This document shows positions 1 to 4,255 of a DNA stretch of 7,095 nt, piece after piece. The position numbers and the translations under genes are program-made. The notes under the pieces are model-generated. The model did not search any database. It saw only the letters and a program-made list of their open reading frames with translations, and was not told where the DNA came from. Source of the DNA: Sulfurovum sp. (GTDB lineage: Bacteria > Campylobacterota > Campylobacteria > Campylobacterales > Sulfurovaceae). The stretch spans positions 1 through 7,095 of the forward strand of contig DAOUPF010000065.1 in the NCBI GenBank assembly GCA_030626265.1. The letters run 5' to 3'. Positions within the stretch are counted from its first letter, which is position 1, and each line of letters begins with the position of its first letter.

Positions 1-1
1 A

Positions 2-730
2 GGAACATCAGAGATAAGAGCTGGCATAGAGATGTGTAGTAATGAGAGAACTAAGCTAGTAAGTTTCAATGATAAAGTCTATTTTGCTGGTGATGATGGG
101 ACTGGAGCAGGGTGTGAATTATATGAGAGTAATGGTACAGTAGCTGGTACAAAGATAGTAGGAGATTTAAAGCCAGGGGGTGGTAACTCAGAGCCAAAGC
201 AGTTTACTGTAGTAGGGGATAAGTTGTATTGTGTGACAACAGATGGTATAGACCATATATTGTGGATGAGTGATGGCACTACAGGTAATGCTACAAAAGT
301 AAAGACTATACCTATTCATCATATCTATGCCCTGACAAAATCTAATGATAAATTATACTTCTCTAGCAATGATGAGCTATGGATAACAGATGGCACTATT
401 ACTACTATGATTAAAGATATAAATCCAGGGGTATATACACATATGCTGCATGGTCATACTGCAGTAGACAACAAGTTGTACTTCACGGCTGATGATGGCA
501 CACATGGTAGAGAGCTATGGGTGAGTGATGGTACAGTAGATGGTACAAAAATGGTCTCTGAGATACAAGATGATAACTATGCTGACTATCCTGTGATATA
601 TGGAGGGTTAAATGGAAAGGTTGTATTTCATACTATGGATTCTAGTTTAGCCAAGATGTGGGTGAGTGATGGTGAAGCTACAGGAACAACAGTTATAGCT
701 GAAGAGAGTGTTAATAGGTATGGAGAGTAA
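2..730 (+). CDS. ELWxxDGT-repeat protein, C-terminal fragment
   Basis: The frame is open from the window edge, so the gene is 5'-truncated. An internal ATG at 32 exists, but the residues before it (GTSEIRAG) fit the end of an earlier repeat, so I do not take it as the start. About five degenerate repeats of roughly 45 residues are visible. Each has a hydrophobic strand such as KLYF, then an ELW-SDGT-like box (ELYESNGT, LWMSDGT, LWITDGT, ELWVSDGT, MWVSDGEATGT), then GTxxI and, in some, a PG turn. This is the ELWxxDGT/hyalin-like repeat family, predicted to form beta-propeller-like folds in large exported or surface proteins. The exact role is unknown. The protein ends shortly after the last repeat with no visible sorting domain, anchor or transmembrane helix. 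The signal peptide, if any, lies outside the window. Repeat identity is firm; function is not assigned. Confidence 0.85.
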   Translation, partial: GTSEIRAGIEMCSNERTKLVSFNDKVYFAGDDGTGAGCELYESNGTVAGTKIVGDLKPGGGNSEPKQFTVVGDKLYCVTTDGIDHILWMSDGTTGNATKVKTIPIHHIYALTKSNDKLYFSSNDELWITDGTITTMIKDINPGVYTHMLHGHTAVDNKLYFTADDGTHGRELWVSDGTVDGTKMVSEIQDDNYADYPVIYGGLNGKVVFHTMDSSLAKMWVSDGEATGTTVIAEESVNRYGE

Positions 731-751
731 AAAATAGTATAAATATATCCA

Positions 752-805
752 ATACCAAATAAAATGAGTAAAAACTATATATAGTTTTGAAAGTTTATTT
801 GGTAT
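752..805. terminator. Nested AT-rich palindrome after the ELWxxDGT gene, possible terminator
   Basis: A perfect 12-bp inverted repeat (752-763 with 794-805, ataccaaataaa/tttatttggtat) encloses a perfect 18-bp palindrome at 771-788 (aaaactatatatagtttt). The structure starts 22 bp after the stop codon, where a terminator is expected. It has no GC-rich stem and no clean U-tract: the sequence after it is pyrimidine-rich CTCTCTTCTTCCCTC. The structure is seen directly; the terminator role is inferred. Confidence 0.45.
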
Positions 806-829
806 CTCTCTTCTTCCCTCCCCTCAGTG

Positions 830-931
830 CCATTAAGTTAAGGTACTTTTTTGGGAGTGGAGACTTTAGTCCCACCAAATATATGGGTGAGAGTAAACTC
901 TTCACTTCCGTGAGATTGCTTAACTTAATGG
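830..931. repeat. REP/BIME-like double hairpin inside a 13-bp inverted repeat (copy 1)
   Basis: A perfect 13-bp inverted repeat (830-842 ccattaagttaag; 919-931 cttaacttaatgg) encloses two hairpins. The first (857-875) has stem GTGG, a bulged A, GAC, loop TTTA, then GTCCCAC. The second (887-905) has stem GTGA-GAG, loop TAAA, CTC, a bulged T, then TCAC. Read on the opposite strand, the second hairpin also starts with a GAAGTGA foot, so the pair is head-to-head like a bacterial interspersed mosaic element. The core agtggagactttagtccc (856-873) and ttcacttccg (901-910) recur at 4181-4198 and 4218-4227. The GTGG foot on an imperfect palindrome is typical of REP sequences mobilised by RAYT transposases. 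No RAYT gene is present in the window. Confidence 0.7.
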
Positions 932-957
932 TGTTGTTCCTTCCCCTATACTTATAT

Positions 958-998
958 AAACCTGAGATATGCAAGAGAGATTACAAAACTAGTACAAG
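958..998 (+). repeat. 41-bp interspersed direct repeat, copy A
   Basis: This stretch matches 3771-3811 in the same orientation at 36 of 41 positions; within 967-998 it matches at 30 of 32. The inner part attacaaaactagtacaa (980-997) has a third near copy at 6341-6358 with one mismatch. It is non-coding here and at copy B and shows no strong internal palindrome. Copies A and B flank the metY-rrf2-cysK operon. Its function is unknown; it could be part of a dispersed repeat family or a shared regulatory site. Confidence 0.65.
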
Positions 999-1008
999 CT
1001 TAATTTAG

Positions 1009-1033
1009 ATACTATATTAAAATAGTCAAGTAT
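1009..1033. promoter_or_regulatory. IscR/Rrf2-like palindromic operator candidate upstream of metY
   Basis: This 25-bp imperfect palindrome begins ATACTA and ends TAGTCAAGTAT, with an A/T spacer. Set against the classical type 1 IscR box as I remember it, 22 of 25 positions agree, and the right half-site (YAGTCRRSTAT) is perfect. An Rrf2-family regulator is encoded two genes downstream, which makes autoregulation plausible. The site lies about 50 bp upstream of the -35 box, far for simple repression. The Campylobacterota Rrf2 consensus may differ from the E. coli one, so this is inference from motif similarity. Confidence 0.4.
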
Positions 1034-1060
1034 TTAGATATAGACCATTAAATGAATATT

Positions 1061-1080
1061 TATCAATATATATCAATCTA
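1061..1080 (+). repeat. Two 10-bp phased direct repeats abutting the metY -35 box
   Basis: The 10-mers tatcaatata and tatcaatcta follow one another directly, so the heptamer TATCAAT recurs exactly one helical turn apart. They end one base before the TTGACA box. Position and phasing fit an activator site or an UP-like element, but no regulator can be named from the sequence. Confidence 0.4.
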
Positions 1081-1081
1081 C

Positions 1082-1110
1082 TTGACATTAACAGAAAAAG
1101 ATTATATAAT
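1082..1110 (+). promoter_or_regulatory. Consensus sigma70 promoter of the metY-rrf2-cysK operon
   Basis: TTGACA (1082-1087) and TATAAT (1105-1110) are separated by exactly 17 bp, so both hexamers and the spacing are at consensus. Transcription would start near 1117, giving a 5' leader of about 30 nt that carries the ribosome binding site AAGGA (1135-1139). A perfect -35 box is uncommon in Campylobacterota, where -10 driven promoters dominate. The sequence CTACTTGACA around the -35 also resembles a left Rrf2/IscR half-site, so a repressor could overlap it. Confidence 0.75.
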
Positions 1111-1146
1111 TCTACATAACTAATTCAAATAAACAAGGATAATAAA

Positions 1147-2415
1147 ATGCAAAAACAGACTTCTGCTATACATGCTGGATATGATGGTACACAAGCTTTC
1201 GGTGCTATGAGCGTACCTATCACACAGACTACGGCTTATGCTTTTAGAGACTCTGAACATGCTGCAAATCTTTTTGCACTCAAAGAGCTAGGACCTATAT
1301 ATACTAGACTGACCAATCCTACTACTGATGTGCTGGAGCAGAGATTTGCAGCATTAGAGGGTGGTGAGGCAGCTATATGTGTGGCTAGTGGGCAGAGTGC
1401 GATATTTTATGCTATCGCCAATGTGGCAGAGGCTGGGGACAATGTACTCATCTCTGATAAGCTTTACGGTGGTGCGGTGACACTGCTCACTCATACTATG
1501 AAGAGATTTGGTATCACTGCTAGTGTATTTAAAAGCTCAGATGCTTCTGATTTGGAAGAGCAGATAAATGATAAGACAAAGGCAATCTTCTTTGAATCAC
1601 TATCAAATCCTCAGATAGCCATAGCTGATATAGAGAAGATCACAGAGATAGCCAAGAGAAATGGAGTGATGACTGTATGTGACAACACAGTAGCCACAGC
1701 AGCACTGTTTAACCCTATCAAATGGGGTGTAGATATAGTCGTACACTCGACTTCTAAGTACACCAATGGTCAAGGTACAGCTATAGGCGGTATCATAGTA
1801 GAACGAGAGGGTATGGCTGAGTTTTTCAAAGCCAACTCTGAGCGATATGAGCACTTTACTACACCAGATCCATCGTATCATGGGCTAGTATATACTGATG
1901 TGCCACTGCCTAACTTTACATTGAGAGTTAGATTGTCACTTTTGAGAGATTTGGGTGCTGCACAGGCTCCATTTAACTCTTGGTTATTGATAAATGGTCT
2001 AGAGACTTTAGAGCGGAGAGTAGAGAAGCACTCTAAAAATGCTTTGGAGATAGCCAAATATCTAGAGTCCAATCCAAAAGTATCAAATGTATGCTACCCT
2101 GGACTAGAATCAGATGAGGGCTATGCTAAAGCTCAGAAGTACTTCAAAGATGGACAATCTTCTGGGTTGATATCGTTTGAGGTAGGCTCATATGCAGAGG
2201 CTAAAAATGTGATAGATTCTGCAAAGTTATTTTCAGTAGTGGTCAATATAGGTGACTCAAAGTCACTCATCACTCATCCAGCTAGCACCACTCACTCACA
2301 GATGAATAAAGAGGAGTTAGAGGGTGCAGGTATCAAACCAACTGTCATCAGACTAAGCGTTGGGCTTGAGGATACTAGAGATCTGATAGAAGATTTGCAA
2401 CAAGCTATTGGTTAA
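1147..2415 (+). CDS. metY: O-acetylhomoserine sulfhydrylase (MetY), PLP-dependent
   Basis: Cytoplasmic PLP enzyme that joins O-acetylhomoserine and sulfide to give homocysteine and acetate, the direct-sulfhydrylation route to methionine. The 422-residue length fits MetY rather than the shorter MetB/MetC/MetZ proteins. Visible family signatures include YTRLTNPT (52-59; Tyr and Arg for the PLP phosphate of the partner subunit), the ASGQSA loop (80-85), CDNT (178-181; Asp179 to the pyridine nitrogen), STSKY with Schiff-base Lys204, the NGQGTAIGG loop, and IRLSVGLE with Arg402 for the substrate carboxylate. The long central insertion with FTTPDPSYHGL (237-247) and LRDLGAAQAPFNSWLL is a MetY hallmark. 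The ATG start follows AAGGA at 1135-1139. It is first in an operon with an Rrf2 regulator and cysK, behind a consensus promoter. Homologs in this phylum have sometimes been annotated metB or metC; minor activity on O-acetylserine is possible. Confidence 0.95.
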   Translation: MQKQTSAIHAGYDGTQAFGAMSVPITQTTAYAFRDSEHAANLFALKELGPIYTRLTNPTTDVLEQRFAALEGGEAAICVASGQSAIFYAIANVAEAGDNVLISDKLYGGAVTLLTHTMKRFGITASVFKSSDASDLEEQINDKTKAIFFESLSNPQIAIADIEKITEIAKRNGVMTVCDNTVATAALFNPIKWGVDIVVHSTSKYTNGQGTAIGGIIVEREGMAEFFKANSERYEHFTTPDPSYHGLVYTDVPLPNFTLRVRLSLLRDLGAAQAPFNSWLLINGLETLERRVEKHSKNALEIAKYLESNPKVSNVCYPGLESDEGYAKAQKYFKDGQSSGLISFEVGSYAEAKNVIDSAKLFSVVVNIGDSKSLITHPASTTHSQMNKEELEGAGIKPTVIRLSVGLEDTRDLIEDLQQAIG

Positions 2416-2430
2416 TAGGCAGGAGTAGAT

Positions 2431-2844
2431 ATGGCACTTATTACCTCGAAGGGTATGTATGGTTTGGCTGCTATATATGAGCTGTCACAAAAGATAGATG
2501 ATAAACCAATGCAAGTAAGAGAGATATCCAGAAATGCAAATATCCCTCAAAACTACCTAGAGCAACTTCTAGGAAAGCTTAGAAAAGCAGGGTTTATCAA
2601 GAGTATTAGAGGTCCAAAGGGTGGCTATATATTGTCTAAGAGCCCTGAAGATATCATAGTTAGAGATATACTGTATGTACTAGAGGATAATCTATCTGTT
2701 GTGGATATGGACAGTAGCAATACTGCATTGGGGCTATTTTATCAAGATGTAGAGGATAGGATAAAAGCTATTTTTGAGCTTAGTCTAACTGAGCTAAAAG
2801 AGTATGAAGAGACATATAATGCCTGTTTGCATTATAGTATTTAA
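2431..2844 (+). CDS. Rrf2-family transcriptional regulator, CymR-like
   Basis: A 137-residue DNA-binding regulator. The N-terminal winged helix shows the family opening (TSKGMYGLAAIYEL, 5-18), a helix-turn-helix at about 28-52 (VREISRNANIPQNYLEQLLG) and the wing SIRGPKGGYIL (58-68), followed by the dimerisation helix. The three clustered cysteines that bind Fe-S in IscR/NsrR types are absent: the only cysteine is Cys132 near the C-terminus. That places it with the cofactor-free CymR/cysteine-metabolism type. The chain ends HYSI, with isoleucine last, resembling the FYI-type tail I recall for Bacillus CymR and the C-terminal Ile by which serine acetyltransferase docks into CysK. It starts 15 bp after metY with AGGAG at 2421-2425 and lies 10 bp before cysK. 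The likely role is local control of sulfur amino acid genes, possibly itself included. Confidence 0.92.
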   Translation: MALITSKGMYGLAAIYELSQKIDDKPMQVREISRNANIPQNYLEQLLGKLRKAGFIKSIRGPKGGYILSKSPEDIIVRDILYVLEDNLSVVDMDSSNTALGLFYQDVEDRIKAIFELSLTELKEYEETYNACLHYSI

Positions 2845-2854
2845 GGATTAAGAT

Positions 2855-3772
2855 ATGAAATATGCTGATAACATTACAGAACTTATAGGCAATACTCCAT
2901 TGCTTAAACTGAACATAGCTAGCCAAAATGAAACTACTGTCTTGGGTAAGTGTGAATTTTTAAACCCAACTCACTCTGTAAAAGATAGAATTGGCAATAA
3001 TATGATAAAACAAGCTCTAGAGAATAATCTCATCAATAAAGATACAGTCATCATAGAGCCAACAAGTGGAAATACTGGTATAGGACTGGCTGGTGTGTGT
3101 GCAGCAAAAGGTATCAAGCTTATATTGACAATGCCTAGCTCCATGAGTATAGAGAGACAAAAATTACTCAAAGCACTAGGAGCAGAGCTGATCTTGACTG
3201 AGCCTGAAAAGGGCATGACAGGGGCTATAGATAAGGCTAGAGAACTATCATTTGATATAGCCAACTCTTTTGTACCACAGCAGTTTGCCAACAAAGCAAA
3301 TACACAAATCCACAGAGAGACTACAGCTCTAGAGATACTAGAGGATACAGAGGGCAAAGTAGATATATTTGTAGCCTCAGTAGGAACAGGGGGGACAATC
3401 ACAGGAGTAGGTGAGATACTTAAAAAGCACAACCCAGATATACAAATCATAGCCGTAGAGCCTAAGCGTTCGGCAGTACTCAGTGGGCAGAGAGCAGCAC
3501 CTCATGCTATACAAGGTATAGGGGCAGGGTTCGTGCCATCTGTGCTAAATACCAAAATCTATGATGAGATAGTACAAGTAGATGATGAAGATGCTATAAT
3601 AACGGCAAAGAATTTAGCTTTAGATGAGGGTTTACTAGTAGGTATATCCTCTGGAGCCAATGCATTTGTATCATCACAAGTAGCTGCTAGAGAAGAGAAC
3701 AGAGGCAAGGTCATAGTGACTATACTATGTGATACTGGTGAGCGGTACTTGAGTGCTGGATTATATGATTAA
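2855..3772 (+). CDS. cysK: Cysteine synthase (O-acetylserine sulfhydrylase), PLP-dependent
   Basis: Cytoplasmic fold-type II PLP enzyme converting O-acetylserine and sulfide to cysteine and acetate. At 305 residues it is of usual length. Signatures in order are GNTPLLKL (12-19), KCEFLNPTHSVKDR (32-45) with Schiff-base Lys43, the substrate loop PTSGNTGIGLA (69-79), the phosphate-binding GTGGT (177-181), GIGAGFVP (221-228) and GISSGA (263-268), whose serine contacts the PLP ring nitrogen. The more usual NPxxSVKDR loop is here NPTHSVKDR. The start is supported by AAGGA (2843-2847), which overlaps the stop codon of the rrf2 gene, pointing to translational coupling. It is the last gene of the operon. 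The substrate could in principle be O-phosphoserine or another activated serine, so cysK versus cysM naming is less sure than the chemistry. In Bacillus, CysK also acts as partner of CymR. Confidence 0.95.
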   Translation: MKYADNITELIGNTPLLKLNIASQNETTVLGKCEFLNPTHSVKDRIGNNMIKQALENNLINKDTVIIEPTSGNTGIGLAGVCAAKGIKLILTMPSSMSIERQKLLKALGAELILTEPEKGMTGAIDKARELSFDIANSFVPQQFANKANTQIHRETTALEILEDTEGKVDIFVASVGTGGTITGVGEILKKHNPDIQIIAVEPKRSAVLSGQRAAPHAIQGIGAGFVPSVLNTKIYDEIVQVDDEDAIITAKNLALDEGLLVGISSGANAFVSSQVAAREENRGKVIVTILCDTGERYLSAGLYD

Positions 3773-3811
3773 ACCCAAAATATGCAACAGAGATTACAAA
3801 ACTAGCACAAG
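3771..3811 (+). repeat. 41-bp interspersed direct repeat, copy B
   Basis: Direct repeat of 958-998 (36 of 41 positions), starting within the cysK stop codon. Unlike copy A it is followed at once by the structured element at 3822-3887. See copy A for the partial third copy. Confidence 0.65.
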
Positions 3812-3821
3812 TCATTGCATC

Positions 3822-3887
3822 TAGGGCATTTACACGAAATCATCGCTTAACCTTCGGGTTAAACTCAAATTTCTTGCAAACACCCTA
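3822..3887 (+). other. Imperfect long inverted repeat capped by a UUCG-tetraloop hairpin; RNA-structure candidate
   Basis: The inner hairpin (3847-3862) is ttaacc-TTCG-ggttaa, closed by C-G, which makes the exceptionally stable C(UUCG)G tetraloop. Around it, 3823-3840 can pair with 3869-3886 at 14 of 18 positions, and 3822/3887 adds one more pair. No U-tract follows, so it is not a classical intrinsic terminator, though it sits 50 bp after cysK. The 11-mer ttcgggttaaa in the 3' arm (3853-3863) recurs at 3930-3940, directly against the Shine-Dalgarno sequence of the next gene. An mRNA stabiliser, leader structure or dispersed palindromic element are all possible. Confidence 0.5.
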
Positions 3888-3951
3888 AATACAAGCACTA
3901 AGCACTATTTTTACAATTCTATTGCATAATTCGGGTTAAAGGAGGAAAATA

Positions 3952-4149
3952 ATGATAGATATAATAGTAAATATATTTCAGATAGGACTTGGTGTTTATC
4001 TGTATTTTGTAGGTCAAGGCAAAATATCGGTATCAAAGAGTAAAGAGAAAGAGAAGATATGGATGAGCAAATATGGTAAGTATGTACAGTATTTGGGCGT
4101 ATTTTTAGTAGCTGTATTTTCTATGAAACTTATCAAGAGTCTACTTTGA
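3952..4149 (+). CDS. Small two-helix membrane protein, function unknown
   Basis: A 65-residue hypothetical protein with two predicted transmembrane helices, at about 4-21 (IIVNIFQIGLGVYLYFVG) and 46-64 (QYLGVFLVAVFSMKLIKSL). They are joined by a strongly basic loop (KSKEKEKIWMSKYGKY, 29-44), which by the positive-inside rule should be cytoplasmic, with both ends outside. A very strong Shine-Dalgarno (AGGAGG, 3940-3945) sits 6 bp before the ATG, the best in the window, and supports real and efficient translation. It resembles small bacterial integral membrane proteins with an ISxSKxxEKxxxWxxKYGK loop, but I cannot name a family with a known role. It is separated from cysK by 179 bp of repeat and hairpin sequence, so it is probably a separate unit. 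Confidence 0.75.
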   Translation: MIDIIVNIFQIGLGVYLYFVGQGKISVSKSKEKEKIWMSKYGKYVQYLGVFLVAVFSMKLIKSLL

Positions 4150-4173
4150 CATATCACCTTCTCGGATGATATG
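4150..4173. terminator. Hairpin after the small membrane protein gene
   Basis: A perfect 7-bp stem catatca/tgatatg (4150-4156 with 4167-4173) starts right after the stop codon. A further ctact/agtag pairing (4141-4145 with 4174-4178) skips four bases that include the stop codon. No T-run follows. It could be a terminator, or an accessory palindrome abutting the REP pair, in this convergent gap. The stem is plain; the role is inferred. Confidence 0.35.
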
Positions 4174-4177
4174 AGTA

Positions 4178-4227
4178 GGAAGTGGAGACTTTAGTCCCTT
4201 CAAGTGAATCTAAAGCATTCACTTCCG
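4178..4227. repeat. REP/BIME-like double hairpin (copy 2)
   Basis: Starts with ggaagtggagactttagtcc. The first hairpin is GG(A)GAC-TTTA-GTCCC (4184-4198). The second (4202-4224) is a perfect 8-bp stem aagtgaat/attcactt around loop ctaaagc. Read on the minus strand, the second half is GGAAGTGAATGCTTTAG, the same foot and CTTTAG loop as the first half, so the two are inverted REP units. The outer ggaagtg (4178-4184) can also pair with cacttcc (4220-4226), giving one long cruciform. It shares 18-bp and 10-bp blocks with 856-873 and 901-910. It lies between convergent genes, the usual BIME position. Confidence 0.72.
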
Positions 4228-4255
4228 AAACAATAGCTTTTTTCACAGTCTCAGG

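Noticed and set aside
787..1008. 73-codon plus-strand ORF with a TTG start
   Set aside because: It runs through the palindrome, the REP/BIME element and the 41-bp repeat, has no ribosome binding site, and its peptide (for example SGDFSPT) is the translation of the repeat.
730..1146. A CRISPR array or toxin-antitoxin pair in the long gap
   Set aside because: Repeats here are inverted, not regularly spaced, and no short ORF pair with ribosome binding sites is visible on either strand.
1603..2072. Two minus-strand ORFs within metY
   Set aside because: Shadows opposite a gene whose sense frame carries all PLP-enzyme signatures.
2971..3450. 159-codon minus-strand ORF inside cysK
   Set aside because: Antisense shadow of a gene with full catalytic motifs; low-complexity Ser/Ile/Leu-rich product and no start signal.
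3845..3864. Integron attC-like pair GCTTAAC and GTTAAAC
   Set aside because: The two boxes fit the RYYYAAC and GTTRRRY patterns but are separated by only 6 bp, far too close for an attC site, and no integrase or cassette array is present. A simple UUCG hairpin explains them.
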